Positions 26,601 through 36,105 of a stretch of 64,000 bases of DNA are shown here, piece by piece; positions within the stretch are counted from its first letter, which is position 1; each line of letters begins with the position of its first letter. The notes under the pieces are model-generated. The model was given only the letters and a program-made list of their open reading frames with translations. It was not told where the DNA came from and made no database searches. The position numbers and the translations under genes are program-made. The DNA is taken from assembly GCF_020532625.1 (NCBI RefSeq), contig NZ_JAJAUY010000018.1, positions 1 to 64,000 on the forward strand. Direction: 5' to 3'. Source of the stretch: Streptomyces antimicrobicus (GTDB lineage Bacteria > Actinomycetota > Actinomycetes > Streptomycetales > Streptomycetaceae).

Positions 26601-26969
26601 TCAGGCACCCGGCCGGTCGATCATGCCCCGGCTGTACCTCCGGGTCCGTTCGTAGGAGATCAGTTCGCCCTGGTCGTCCAGCGTGACGCGGTAGCTGCCC
26701 ATGACGCTGGTGGTGTCCGGGACGCGTTCGAGCTCGACCACCTCCACCACCGCTTCCCAGCCGTCGTCGGTCGGCTTCACGGACGACACCGACTCGGGAC
26801 GCCGCCCGAGCAGCTCCGAAAGCTGTTCGGCGGCGGCCCGCAGCGCCGCCGCGGGGCCGGACGCCTCGCGTCTGCGCGGGGCACCGGTGCCGCGAGCCGG
26901 CCCGGCCCTGGGCCGTCCGTCGTCGTCCGGGCGCGGGCGGCGGCGCCGAGCCGGTTCCGGTGTGGCCAT
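26601..26969 (-). CDS. gvpO: Gas vesicle protein GvpO
   Basis: 122 residues. The C-terminal 75 residues (AAEQLSELLGRRPESVSSVKP, GWEAVVEVVELERVPDTTSVMGSYRVTLDDQGELISYERTRRYSRG) form the GvpO domain. The N-terminal 45 residues are Arg/Pro/Gly-rich. In haloarchaea GvpO influences gvp expression; its role in actinomycetes is unclear. It is the first gene of the operon. ATG 26969 is preceded by GAGGTGA at 6 bases. Confidence 0.9.
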   Translation of the reverse strand: MATPEPARRRRPRPDDDGRPRAGPARGTGAPRRREASGPAAALRAAAEQLSELLGRRPESVSSVKPTDDGWEAVVEVVELERVPDTTSVMGSYRVTLDDQGELISYERTRRYSRGMIDRPGA

Positions 26970-27129
26970 CTGCTCACCTCGCGAACCGGATCTCCATGGA
27001 CGGGTACTTCTCCCCGGAAACCTTCGGAGCACACCACCAAACGGGAATTTTCTCGACATAAGCGGCATATCCCGGGCCAGGGCGAGCAGCCCCTCTAGAT
27101 ACCAGCGACGTTTGGAAGGGACCGGGCTG
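26970..27129. promoter_or_regulatory. Divergent promoter region between gvp operon and accessory genes
   Basis: 160 bp separating gvpO (leftward) from the acidic accessory gene (rightward). It holds the most AT-rich patch in the cluster near 27035-27070 (AAACGGGAATTTTCTCGAC and CATATCC) and TCTAGATACC near 27095. These are plausible promoter elements for both directions, but I cannot assign a sigma-factor consensus with confidence. Confidence 0.45.
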
Positions 27130-28461
27130 ATGCAGGACTCCAGCAAGATCGCCCTGGCAGCCGCCCTCACGGGAGGCTACCTACTGGGCCGCGCGAAGAA
27201 GGGCCGCATGGCCCTGTCCCTGGCGACCTACCTCGCCGGTCGTCGATTCGGCCTCGAACCGGGTCAGCTGCTGAGCGAGGGGCTGCGCAGGCTGGGGGAG
27301 ATGCCGCAGGTCGCCGAGCTCGGCGACCAGGTCCGCGGCGAAGCGCTCGACGCGGGCCGCAAGGCCCTCGCGGCCGCCGCGAACCACCAGCTGACCAGCC
27401 TCGCCGACACCCTCCACCAGCGCACCTTGGAGCTCAAGCGGGGGCGGGGGCGCGAGGAGCCGGAAGAGCGGGACGAGGACGACGAGGAGTACGAGTACGA
27501 GGACCAGGCCTACGACGAGGAGCCGTACGACGACGAGCGGTACGACGACGAGCGGTACGAGGACGAGGCCTACGACGAGGAGCCGTACGAGGACGAGCGG
27601 TACGAGGACGAGCGGTACGACGACGAGCCGTACGAAGCTGCCGACGAGGGATACGAGGAAGAGGAAGCCGAGGAGCCTGAGGACGAGGAGCCCGAGGGCG
27701 AGGCGGACGAGGAGCCGGAGGACGAGGGCCCGGACCTGGAAGGCGCAGCGGAGGAAGAAGAAGGCGAAGAGGGCGAAGAAGAGGAAGAGGAACGCCCCCG
27801 CAAGCGGCGCACCGCGGCCCCGGCCGGGAAGACCGCCACCTCCCGCACCGCCCCGGCGAAGAAGGCGACGCCGAGGAAGACGCCGCGGGCCCAGGCCGGC
27901 AAGCCCGCTCCGCGGACCGGGAAGTCCGCGACGGCGGCTCGCGCGTCGGGTACGGCGGCCAAGGCCTCGGGCGGCACGGGCTCCAGGAGGACCGCCCCGC
28001 CCCGCAAGAGCACGTCGGCCGGCAAGTCCACCCCGGCGCGCAAGCCGGCCTCGGCCGGCAAGTCCACCGCGGCCACGAAGTCCGCCTCGACCGCGAAGTC
28101 CGCCTCGACCGGGAAGTCCGCTCCGGCCGCGAAGTCCGCCTCGGCCGCGAAGTCCGCTCCGGCCAAGTCCGCCGCGGCCGGGAAGTCCACCGGGGCCGCG
28201 AAGTCCACCGGGGCCAAGAAGTCGGCTCCGGCGAAGAAGGCCGCTCCGGCGCGCAGGACCACGTCGGCGAGCCGCCCCACGGCCAAGAAGGCCGCCGCCG
28301 CCAAGCCCCCCGCCAAGAAGGCGGCGGCGAAGCGGGCCACGGCGAAGGCCCCGGCCAAGAAGACCGCCGCGAGCCGGTCGGCCCGCAGCGGCAGCGCCAA
28401 GAAGACCGCGTCGTCGTCGGCGAAGAAGACGACGGCGCGCAAGCCGTCGACGCGGAGGTAG
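27130..28461 (+). CDS. Gas-vesicle-associated protein with acidic repeat block and histone-H1-like tail
   Basis: 443 residues in three blocks. Residues 1-105: a short predicted helical region (LAAALTGGYLLGRAKKGRMALSLATYLAGRR...). Residues about 106-233: extremely acidic, with recurring YDEEPYDDERYDDERYED units then Glu runs. Residues about 234-443: Lys/Ala/Ser/Thr/Pro-rich with many AKSA, GKST, AAKK and PAKKA units, like the C-terminus of histone H1 or actinobacterial HupS. Encoded divergently from the gvp operon and 4 bp before the SRPBCC gene. In some Streptomyces gvp clusters two extra genes called gvpY and gvpZ occur; this may be the counterpart of one, but I cannot confirm it. Confidence 0.75.
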   Translation: MQDSSKIALAAALTGGYLLGRAKKGRMALSLATYLAGRRFGLEPGQLLSEGLRRLGEMPQVAELGDQVRGEALDAGRKALAAAANHQLTSLADTLHQRTLELKRGRGREEPEERDEDDEEYEYEDQAYDEEPYDDERYDDERYEDEAYDEEPYEDERYEDERYDDEPYEAADEGYEEEEAEEPEDEEPEGEADEEPEDEGPDLEGAAEEEEGEEGEEEEEERPRKRRTAAPAGKTATSRTAPAKKATPRKTPRAQAGKPAPRTGKSATAARASGTAAKASGGTGSRRTAPPRKSTSAGKSTPARKPASAGKSTAATKSASTAKSASTGKSAPAAKSASAAKSAPAKSAAAGKSTGAAKSTGAKKSAPAKKAAPARRTTSASRPTAKKAAAAKPPAKKAAAKRATAKAPAKKTAASRSARSGSAKKTASSSAKKTTARKPSTRR

Positions 28462-28465
28462 CACC

Positions 28466-29566
<1,101 letters not shown>

Positions 29567-29598
29567 CGGGCCCGGACGGCGAGGCGAGGAGCCGCCCC

Positions 29599-30681
29599 GT
29601 GCGCAGCGTGGGCGTGGAGGAGGAACTGCTGCTGGCCGACGCCGCGACGGGGGAGCCGCTGGCCCGGTCGACGGCCGTCCGGGCCGCCGCCGGGCAGCGC
29701 GGCCTGGAGTCGGAGTTCAAGGAGGAGCAGGTCGAGTTCGCCACCAAGCCGGTCACGGAGATGGGCGAGCTGCGCGAGGAGATCCTCCGGGGCCGCGCCG
29801 AAGTGGCCCGCCGCGCCGCCACGGTCGGCGCGGTCGCCGTCGCGATCGCCACCTCACCGCTGCCGGTCCGGCCCTCGCTGTCGCCGGGCCCGCGCTACGC
29901 GTGGGTGGCGCGCCAGTTCGGCCTGACCGCCGAGGAGCAACTGACGTGCGGATGCCACGTCCACGTCTCGGTCGACTCGGACGAGGAGGGCGTCGCGGTC
30001 CTGGACCGCATCCGCACCTGGCTCCCCGTGCTGACCGCCATGAGCGCGAACTCCCCGTTCTGGCAGGGACAGGACAGCCGGTACGCCAGCTACCGCAGCC
30101 GGGTGTGGAACCGGCTGCCGTCGGCCGGTCCCACCGACCTCTTCGGCTCCGCCGACCGCTACCACGCCGAGGTCCGCGCGATGGTCGGTTCGGGCGTGCT
30201 GCGCGACGACGCCATGGTGTACTTCGACGCCCGGCTGTCCGCCTCCTACCCCACCGTCGAGGTGAGGGTGGCGGACGTGTGCCTCGACGCGTCGACGCCG
30301 GTGCTCCTCGCCGCCCTCGTACGGGGCCTCGTGGAGAGCGCGGCCCGCTGCTGGCGGGCCGGCGCACCACCGGCCCGGACGAGTACGGGCCTGCTGCGGC
30401 TGGCCTCCTGGCAGGCCGGCCGCTCGGGGCTCGACGGCCCGCTGCTGCACCCCGCGTCGATGCAGCGGGTCCCGCCCGGGGAGGCCGTGCAGGCGCTGTA
30501 CGGGCGCGTCCGGCAGGCGCTGGTGGACCACGGGGACGACGCGCTCGTCCGCGCCGGGATCGCCGGCCTCCTGGAGAGCGGCAACGGGGCCCGCGTCCAG
30601 CGGAACCTGCTGCGGACGGAGGGGGACCTCGCAGGCGTCGTACGCCACTGCGCCCGCCGCACCGCACGGGTCCCCGACTGA
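29599..30681 (+). CDS. Carboxylate-amine ligase, YbdK/GCS2 family
   Basis: 360-residue intact member: SVGVEEELLLADAATGEPL, ESEFKEEQVEFATKPV, TCGCHVHVSVDSDEEG, SANSPFWQGQDSRYASYRSRVW and YPTVEVRVADVCLD carry the conserved Glu, His and Arg residues of glutamate-cysteine ligase-like enzymes. The YbdK family shows weak gamma-glutamylcysteine synthetase activity. In mycothiol producers its true substrate is unknown. GTG 29599 lies 8 bases after GAGGAG and 32 bp after the SRPBCC gene, so it may be in the same transcript. Confidence 0.87.
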   Translation: MRSVGVEEELLLADAATGEPLARSTAVRAAAGQRGLESEFKEEQVEFATKPVTEMGELREEILRGRAEVARRAATVGAVAVAIATSPLPVRPSLSPGPRYAWVARQFGLTAEEQLTCGCHVHVSVDSDEEGVAVLDRIRTWLPVLTAMSANSPFWQGQDSRYASYRSRVWNRLPSAGPTDLFGSADRYHAEVRAMVGSGVLRDDAMVYFDARLSASYPTVEVRVADVCLDASTPVLLAALVRGLVESAARCWRAGAPPARTSTGLLRLASWQAGRSGLDGPLLHPASMQRVPPGEAVQALYGRVRQALVDHGDDALVRAGIAGLLESGNGARVQRNLLRTEGDLAGVVRHCARRTARVPD

Positions 30682-30747
30682 ACGCGCCCCGCCGGACCCC
30701 CCACCCGATCGGGCGGGCGGGGGCCGGGCCGGGCCGACCGGCCGCCC

Positions 30748-31746
30748 TCACGGGACGACGGCCGGAACCCGTTCCCCGGGCGCCACCGGCCCCGGCGCCG
30801 TGCCGTCGCCGAACGGCCGCCCGCCCAGGACCTCGCGCTCGTGCGGGGCGAGCCAGCCCGACAGATCGGGCCCGGCCGGCACGATGCCGGTGGGGTTGAT
30901 GTCCGAGTGGACCCGGTAGTAATGCTGCTTGATGTGGCCGAAATGGACGGTGTCGCCGAACCCGGGGGTCTGGAACAGATCCCGCGCGTACGCCCACAGC
31001 ACCGGCATCTCGGTGAGCTTGCGCCGGTTGCACTTGAAGTGGCCGTGGTAGACGGCGTCGAAGCGGACGAGCGTGGTGAACAGCCGTACGTCCGCCTCCG
31101 TGATCGTGTCGCCCACCAGGTAGCGGGATCGCGCGAGCCGGTCGGAGAGCTCGTCGAGCCGGGCGAACAGCCGCGCGTAGGCGGCGTCGTAGGCCTCCTG
31201 CGAGCCGGCGAAGCCGGCCCGGTAGACGCCGTTGTTCACGTCCGCGTAGACCACCTCGTTCACCGCGTCGATCTCCGGCCGCAGGGCGGCGGGGTAGAGC
31301 TCGGGCGCCCCGGGCCGGTGGAAGGCGGTCCATTCCAGCGACATGTCGATCGTGATCCGGGCGAAGTCGTTGGTCACGACCTTGCCGGTGGGCACGTCCA
31401 CGACGGCCGGCACGGTGATGCCCCGGTCGTAGCCGGGGTCGCGGGCGAGGTACGCCTCCTGGAGGCGCTCGATGCCGAGCACCGGGTCCCGCCCGCCCGG
31501 ATCGAGGTCGAAGGTCCAGCTGCGCTCGTCGTGCACGGGACCGGCCACGGCCATCGGCAGCGCCTCCTCCAGCCCCAGGAGCCGGCGCACCACGACCGCC
31601 CGGCTGGCCCAGGGGCAGGCCCGGCTGACCACGAGCCGGTACCGTCCGGGCTCCACCGGGAAGCCGTCGCGGCCGTCGGCTGTGATCCTGGTGGTGAGGT
31701 ACCGGCTGTCGCGCGCGTACTCCTTGCCGGCGGTCACGTACGTCAT
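30748..31746 (-). CDS. Glutathionyl-hydroquinone reductase-like (ECM4/YqjG family)
   Basis: 332 residues with the family's extended N-terminus, the catalytic VVSRACPWASRAVVVRRLLGL (Cys of CPWA), the substrate-domain VPAVVDVPTGKVVTNDF and SRYLVGDTITEADVRLFTTLVRFDAVYHGHFKCNRR. Family members reductively deglutathionylate hydroquinone adducts. Streptomyces make mycothiol rather than glutathione, so a mycothionyl substrate is a reasonable inference. ATG 31746. Monocistronic, convergent with the ligase gene. Confidence 0.88.
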   Translation of the reverse strand: MTYVTAGKEYARDSRYLTTRITADGRDGFPVEPGRYRLVVSRACPWASRAVVVRRLLGLEEALPMAVAGPVHDERSWTFDLDPGGRDPVLGIERLQEAYLARDPGYDRGITVPAVVDVPTGKVVTNDFARITIDMSLEWTAFHRPGAPELYPAALRPEIDAVNEVVYADVNNGVYRAGFAGSQEAYDAAYARLFARLDELSDRLARSRYLVGDTITEADVRLFTTLVRFDAVYHGHFKCNRRKLTEMPVLWAYARDLFQTPGFGDTVHFGHIKQHYYRVHSDINPTGIVPAGPDLSGWLAPHEREVLGGRPFGDGTAPGPVAPGERVPAVVP

Positions 31747-31861
31747 GGCGGGCTCCTCCGGGCCGTACGGCTCATGCCCGCGCGGCTACCCCGTGCCCGG
31801 CGGCCGTACGCGCCCGCGCCGGGTGCCCGCGGCCGGACCCGCACGGAAGGAGGGCGGCGCG

Positions 31862-32782
31862 ATGCCCGCACCGTCACGTCCCCTGGCCGTCGTCACCGGC
31901 GCCTCGACCGGCATCGGGTACGAGATCGCCCGGGAACTGGCCGACGCGGGTCACGACCTGATCGTCGCGGCCGAGGACCCCGGCATCCACGACGCCGCGC
32001 GACGGCTCGCCCGGCACACCCGGGAGGTGGAGGCGGTCAGGGCCGACCTGGCCACGTACGACGGCGCGGAGACCCTGGTGCACGCGGTACGGACGGGCCG
32101 ACGCCCGGTGTCGGTCCTGGTGCTGAACGCGGGCGTCGGCAGGGCGGGCAGGTTCCTGGAGACCGACCTCGCCGACACCGCACGGGTGATCGACCTCGAC
32201 ATCGTCTCGACCGTGCACCTGGCCCGCCGGCTCCTGCCGGACATGGCCGACCGCGGCGCCGGACGGGTCCTGCTCACCTCGTCGGTCGCCGCCGAGCTCC
32301 CCGGGCCCTACCACGCGGTCTACAACGCCTCCAAGGCCTTCCTGGACTCCTTCGGCCTGGCCCTGCGCGACGAGCTGTCCGGCAGCGGCGTCCTGGTCAC
32401 CGTCCTGCTGCCGGGCGCGACGGACACCCGCTTCTTCGCCCGGGCCGGCCTGCTGGGGACGCGCCTGGGCCGCACCCGCAAGGACGATCCCGCCCTGGTC
32501 GCCCGGCAGGCCTGCCGGGCCCTGGCCGCCGGGCGGGCGCGCGTCGTGGCGGGCTCTGCGGCGACCCGGGTCGGCGCACGGGTGCTGCGCGTCCTGCCGC
32601 GCCGGGTGCGCGCCGCCCTGCACCGCCGCCTGGCCCGCCCGGTCCACGGCCGCAGCGGCTTCTCCGGCGCGCTCCTCGGCCGCGCGGCGCGGCGGCGCGG
32701 GGTTACGCCCTGCCGTCGCCCGGACGCGCCGCCAGCGGAGGCGAGCCGTGCCCGGCGGTCCGCGCGGCGACCACGACACTGA
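31862..32782 (+). CDS. Short-chain dehydrogenase/reductase
   Basis: 306 residues. LAVVTGASTGIGYEIARELADAG (cofactor), VLVLNAGVGRAG, VLLTSSVAAELPGPYHAVYNASKAFLDSFG (Ser, Tyr, Lys) and VLLPGATDTRFFARAG define a classical SDR. The C-terminal 45 residues are Arg-rich. The last 80 bp overlap, antisense, the 3' end of the anti-sigma kinase gene, suggesting the reading frame runs past an ancestral stop. ATG 31862 follows GGAGGGCGGCGCG. Confidence 0.83.
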   Translation: MPAPSRPLAVVTGASTGIGYEIARELADAGHDLIVAAEDPGIHDAARRLARHTREVEAVRADLATYDGAETLVHAVRTGRRPVSVLVLNAGVGRAGRFLETDLADTARVIDLDIVSTVHLARRLLPDMADRGAGRVLLTSSVAAELPGPYHAVYNASKAFLDSFGLALRDELSGSGVLVTVLLPGATDTRFFARAGLLGTRLGRTRKDDPALVARQACRALAAGRARVVAGSAATRVGARVLRVLPRRVRAALHRRLARPVHGRSGFSGALLGRAARRRGVTPCRRPDAPPAEASRARRSARRPRH

Positions 32783-33119
32783 TCGTCTTCCCCGACGGCC
32801 GGGCCTCGACGGCCACGCTCTCGGCCAGCTGCTTGATCATGCGCCAGCCGAACCGGCCCGGCACGTCGGCGGGCGTCGGCCGGTCCACCGGCGGGTCCGG
32901 GTTCGCGTCGGACACCTCGATCACGGTGTGCGGCGGGCGGCAGCGGACCAGGAAGCCGGTCACACCGCCCGCGTGCCGCCGGGCGTTGGCGACGAGCTCG
33001 GTGACGACCAGGAGCGCGTCGTCGGCCTCCGGGCCCGTGACGCCGTGGGCGGCGAGCACGGCCCGGGTGGCACCCCGGGCCTGCTCGCACGTCAGGCCGC
33101 CGACGGTTCGCGGTGCCAT
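32703..33119 (-). CDS. ATP-binding anti-sigma regulatory factor (RsbW/SpoIIAB-like)
   Basis: 138 residues with the GHKL ATPase fold of serine-kinase anti-sigma factors. The N-box is ALLVVTELVANARRHAGG, the metal loop TVIEVSDANPDPP, and the lid region PGRFGWRMIKQLAESVAVE. Such proteins bind or phosphorylate sigma-regulatory partners and are very numerous in Streptomyces. ATG 33119 is preceded by GAAGGGAC. No partner anti-anti-sigma gene is adjacent. Confidence 0.82.
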   Translation of the reverse strand: MAPRTVGGLTCEQARGATRAVLAAHGVTGPEADDALLVVTELVANARRHAGGVTGFLVRCRPPHTVIEVSDANPDPPVDRPTPADVPGRFGWRMIKQLAESVAVEARPSGKTISVVVAARTAGHGSPPLAARPGDGRA

Positions 33120-33572
33120 GACCGTCCCTTCGTCCGTCCTCAGCGTCGGATGTGTGCCGGTGCTCCGGCGCGCCTGCCCCGGACCGACCGAGGGGGGTCC
33201 GGCGGCGGCGCTCGCAGTCGGCGTCTGTCCTCGGGCCAGGAGTCGAAACCAGCCGCGCCCCCGGTTCGGGCCGCATCCTCCCCCGTCCGGCCCCGCAAGG
33301 TCGTGCCGGTGCGTCAGGGGTTTCGCTCGGCGGACGGACGGCGGCCACCTCTTCGTTCCGGAGGCTGACGGCCGCGCCACGGCCCTGGTGGTGGGAGGGA
33401 TCACCGAGGCGGGCGTGGAGCCCCTCCGGCGCGGGCTGCCGGCCGCCGTGTCGTCGTCCACCGGGGCCTGCCCCTCACGGCGGGACGGCCCGCGGCGGGA
33501 ACGGCGGCGGGCTCGGCCCGTCACCCGTTCGGGGCCGGCGGCCCAGGGCCCGGCGCGCCGACCGGCGGGAGG
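33120..33572. other. Gene-free stretch between the anti-sigma gene and the DUF5709 gene
   Basis: About 450 bp. Several frames stay open only because of high GC. None has a ribosome site together with recognisable motifs, and third-position composition is not biased. A promoter for the leftward anti-sigma gene should lie near 33120-33200. I see nothing else to support. Confidence 0.5.
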
Positions 33573-34136
33573 TCAGTCCCGCTCCGGCTCCTCCTCCACC
33601 ACGTGGACGGCCGCTTCCTCCGCGGCCGCGGCCCCGCCGTCGATGCCCGCGTCCTTGGCGACCACGGAGATGTGGCGGACGGGGGCGCCCTCGTCGACGG
33701 GGGTCATCCGGCCGGCCCGCTCCCGCCCCGCCGTGGAGGCGTCGCCGCCCGGGTCACCCGTGAGGTCCTCGCTGCCGTCCGGCCCTGTCCGCCCCTGCTG
33801 GGCGCCCGCGTCGCCGGGGCCGCCGCCCAGTTCGTCATCCAGGTCGTCGCCCGGGTCGGCCTCCGACGCCCGGTCCGCCTCCTCCGGCGTGGCCGGCGCT
33901 TCCGGTTCCTCCTGGGCGAGGCGCTGGTCGAGCGTCTCGCCGGCGTGCTGCTCCTCGGCGGTGGTCCCGTACCTGGTGGCCGCGAGCGGGCGGTCGGGCG
34001 GCGAGTAGCCGGTGTCCAGCGTCTCGTCCAGGCCCGGTTCGCCGAGGGCGTTCTCCATGTCCGGCTGCGATTCGCCGGGCTCGGCCTCCTCCTGGGGCTG
34101 GTAGACGTCGTCTGCTTGGGTTTCGCGGTCGCTCAC
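33573..34136 (-). CDS. DUF5709 family protein
   Basis: 187 residues, acidic and probably largely disordered. The DVYQPQEE start, ENALGEPGLDETLDTGYSPPDRPLAATRYGTTAEEQHAGETLDQRLAQEEP core and the terminal KDAGIDGGAAAAEEAAVHVVEEEPE match the DUF5709 family of actinobacteria, often annotated as stress-induced. GTG 34136 is preceded by GAGGAGG at 9 bases. Function unknown. Confidence 0.85.
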   Translation of the reverse strand: MSDRETQADDVYQPQEEAEPGESQPDMENALGEPGLDETLDTGYSPPDRPLAATRYGTTAEEQHAGETLDQRLAQEEPEAPATPEEADRASEADPGDDLDDELGGGPGDAGAQQGRTGPDGSEDLTGDPGGDASTAGRERAGRMTPVDEGAPVRHISVVAKDAGIDGGAAAAEEAAVHVVEEEPERD

Positions 34137-34183
34137 GACCGTCGCCTCCTCTCGCGTGGTGCGTTCGCCGGCGGCCCGTCCCG

Positions 34184-34372
34184 TCACAGGCCGGCCGCGT
34201 CCGCTTCGTCGGCCGTGCTGCGGGACCGGTGTCCGGCGGGCCGGCTGACGCCGATCAACTCGAGCATCTTTTCCATCACCGCGTCGAAGTCCTCCCAGGG
34301 GCTCGCCGGTTCCTTGCCGGCACGACGAACGGTCCTGGCCGGGTCACTGCTTCCGGTTCCGGTGGACTGCAT
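34184..34372 (-). CDS. Small hypothetical protein, 62 residues
   Basis: ATG 34372 follows AAAGGAG by 8 bases, a strong ribosome site. The product (MQSTGTGSSDPARTVRRAGK... PWEDFDAVMEKMLELIGVSR...) has one amphipathic helix in the middle and polar ends. It lies 47 bp upstream of the DUF5709 gene on the same strand, so probably in one transcript. I do not recognise the family. Confidence 0.6.
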   Translation of the reverse strand: MQSTGTGSSDPARTVRRAGKEPASPWEDFDAVMEKMLELIGVSRPAGHRSRSTADEADAAGL

Positions 34373-34596
34373 CGTGGTCTCCTTTCCCGGCCCGCCGCCG
34401 CCCCCCGGCGCCCTCGTCCCCCGACGTGCGGCGCGACGGAAGGCCTGTGCCGCGCACGTCTTCCCCGGATCGCCGGGGCTCATGCTGCGAAAAGGTGCGT
34501 GGTCACGGCCCATGAGTACGGACGAATCGGGTAGGCGCCGTGCACCGCCGGCACCGGGCCGGCCGGTCCTCACCGAGGAACGGAAAGGAGAAGGCC

Positions 34597-34920
34597 ATGC
34601 CCCGTGGCTCGTCCCCCAAGCGGGAACGGCAGTACGAGCACATCAAGGACTCGGCGCGCGACCGCGGCGAGTCCGAGAAGCGGGCCGAGGAGATCGCCGC
34701 CCGCACGGTGAACAAGGAACGCGCCCGTTCCGGCGAGTCGAAGACGGCGAGCCGGTCCTCCACCCAGGACATGTCCTCCTCCCGCCGGGGCGGACAGCGC
34801 TCGCACAGCGGCTCCGAAGGACCGACCAAGGAGCAGCTCTACAACGAGGCGAAGAAGCGGAACATCAAGGGCCGTTCCCAGATGGACAAGGCCGAGCTGA
34901 AGGAAGCGCTGGGCCGCTGA
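34597..34920 (+). CDS. Plasmid-stabilization-like / Rho-N-type small basic protein
   Basis: 107 residues: MPRGSSPKRERQYEHIKDSA, EEIAARTVNKERARSGESK, and a C-terminal helical motif TKEQLYNEAKKRNIKGRSQMDKAELKEAL resembling the Rho N-terminal/SAP-like fold. This widespread family is usually annotated as plasmid stabilization protein without functional proof. ATG 34597 has AAAGGAG 6 bases upstream. It is divergent from the 62-residue ORF and followed directly by a strong hairpin. Confidence 0.8.
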   Translation: MPRGSSPKRERQYEHIKDSARDRGESEKRAEEIAARTVNKERARSGESKTASRSSTQDMSSSRRGGQRSHSGSEGPTKEQLYNEAKKRNIKGRSQMDKAELKEALGR

Positions 34921-34923
34921 GCA

Positions 34924-34953
34924 GCGCCGCGCCCCCGCGGGGGAGCGCGGCGC
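34924..34953 (+). terminator. GC-rich hairpin after the plasmid-stabilization-like gene
   Basis: GCGCCGCGC at 34924-34932 pairs with GCGCGGCGC at 34945-34953, with an inner CCCC/GGGG extension and a small bulge. It starts 4 bp after the stop codon. No U-run. Confidence 0.6.
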
Positions 34954-35211
34954 CCTGCTGCGCCCGGCGCCCCGGGCCGGGGCCGGGTCGGCGCGCCGGG
35001 CCCGGGCCGCCCCCGGACGGCACGACGCCGCCCGGTGGTGGTTTGGGCGGGTGTGACGGGGCAGACGCAGCACGGGGCCGCGGGGCGCGGTGCGATCTTC
35101 CCCCCGGTCCACGACCTCGCGGTCCCGCCCGGCCCCTCCTCACCTCCCCCTCTGGGGCCGGGCCCCACGGAAAGCACCACGGGGCCCCTCGGAAGCGGAA
35201 CGGAGAACGCC

Positions 35212-36042
35212 ATGACCGGGCTGCCGGGCGAACCGATGGGACCGATCGGACCGACCTCCGCCGAGGTGTCCGGGGCGCCGTGCTGGGTGAACCTCATGAC
35301 CCACGACATCGACGCCGCGGAACGCTTCTACGGCGCCGTACTCGGCTGGAGCTTCCGCCCCACCCGACTCGGCCCCGCCTTCCGCGTCGCCGAGGGGGAG
35401 GGCGTACCGGTGGCCGGGATCGGCGCGCAGGCCGGCACGTTCTCCGTGGCGGTGGCGTGGACGCCCTACTTCGCGGTGGCCGACGCCGACGCGGCGGTCT
35501 CCCGGATCCGCGAACGCACCGGTACGGTCGCCGTCGGACCGGTCCGCTTCGAGGGAGCCGGCCGGGGTGTCCTGGCGGCGGACCCGCAGGGCGCCGTGTT
35601 CGGCCTGTGGGAGGGCCGGGTCTTCGCCGACTGGTTGACCGCCCCGCGCGCCGCACCCGCCTGGGTGGAACTCCGTACGCGCGACGCCTTCGCGGCGGCC
35701 GTGTTCTACGGCGAGGTGCTCCTGTGGGCCACCGGCGAGAGCGGCTGCTGCGACGTCTCCTACGAGCGGGACCGCATCGTGCTGCGGCACGACGGCCGCG
35801 TCGTGGCCCGACTCGACGGCGGGCCGGCGCAGGAGGCGTCGGCCGAACCGGTCCGGCGCCCGCACTGGCACGTGCACTTCCGGGTCGCGGAGCTCGACGC
35901 GAGCGTGGCGGCCGCGGCCGCGCACGGCGGCGACACCGTGGCCGTCGACCCCTCGCCCGGCCCGGAGGGCCGCTTCGCGACCCTGCGCGACCCCGAGGGC
36001 GCCCTGTTCGACGTGTGGGAACCCCCGGCCACGCCCCCCTGA
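35212..36042 (+). CDS. VOC family protein with two glyoxalase-like domains
   Basis: 276 residues. Two bleomycin-resistance/glyoxalase-fold domains: one from PCWVNLMTHDIDAAERFYGAVLGW to DPQGAVFGLWEGR, the second from PAWVELRTRDAFAAAVFYGEVLLW to RDPEGALFDVWEPP. The typical metal His/Glu positions are only partly kept. Such double VOC proteins in Streptomyces are of unknown substrate. ATG 35212 follows a GGAG site. Confidence 0.85.
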   Translation: MTGLPGEPMGPIGPTSAEVSGAPCWVNLMTHDIDAAERFYGAVLGWSFRPTRLGPAFRVAEGEGVPVAGIGAQAGTFSVAVAWTPYFAVADADAAVSRIRERTGTVAVGPVRFEGAGRGVLAADPQGAVFGLWEGRVFADWLTAPRAAPAWVELRTRDAFAAAVFYGEVLLWATGESGCCDVSYERDRIVLRHDGRVVARLDGGPAQEASAEPVRRPHWHVHFRVAELDASVAAAAAHGGDTVAVDPSPGPEGRFATLRDPEGALFDVWEPPATPP

Positions 36043-36105
36043 CGCCCCGCACTTGCCGGGCACGGGACCACCTGCTCGGGAGCGGCGGTTTGCGGGCACT
36101 GCTGC

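Noticed and set aside
27130..28461. Histone-like DNA-binding protein (HupS) on the basis of the Lys-Ala tail
   Set aside because: No HU fold is present N-terminally; only the low-complexity tail resembles HupS or histone H1.
33152..33763. Rightward open frame in the gap before the DUF5709 gene
   Set aside because: Arg/Pro/Gly filler, no ribosome site, and it runs antisense into a convincing DUF5709 gene.
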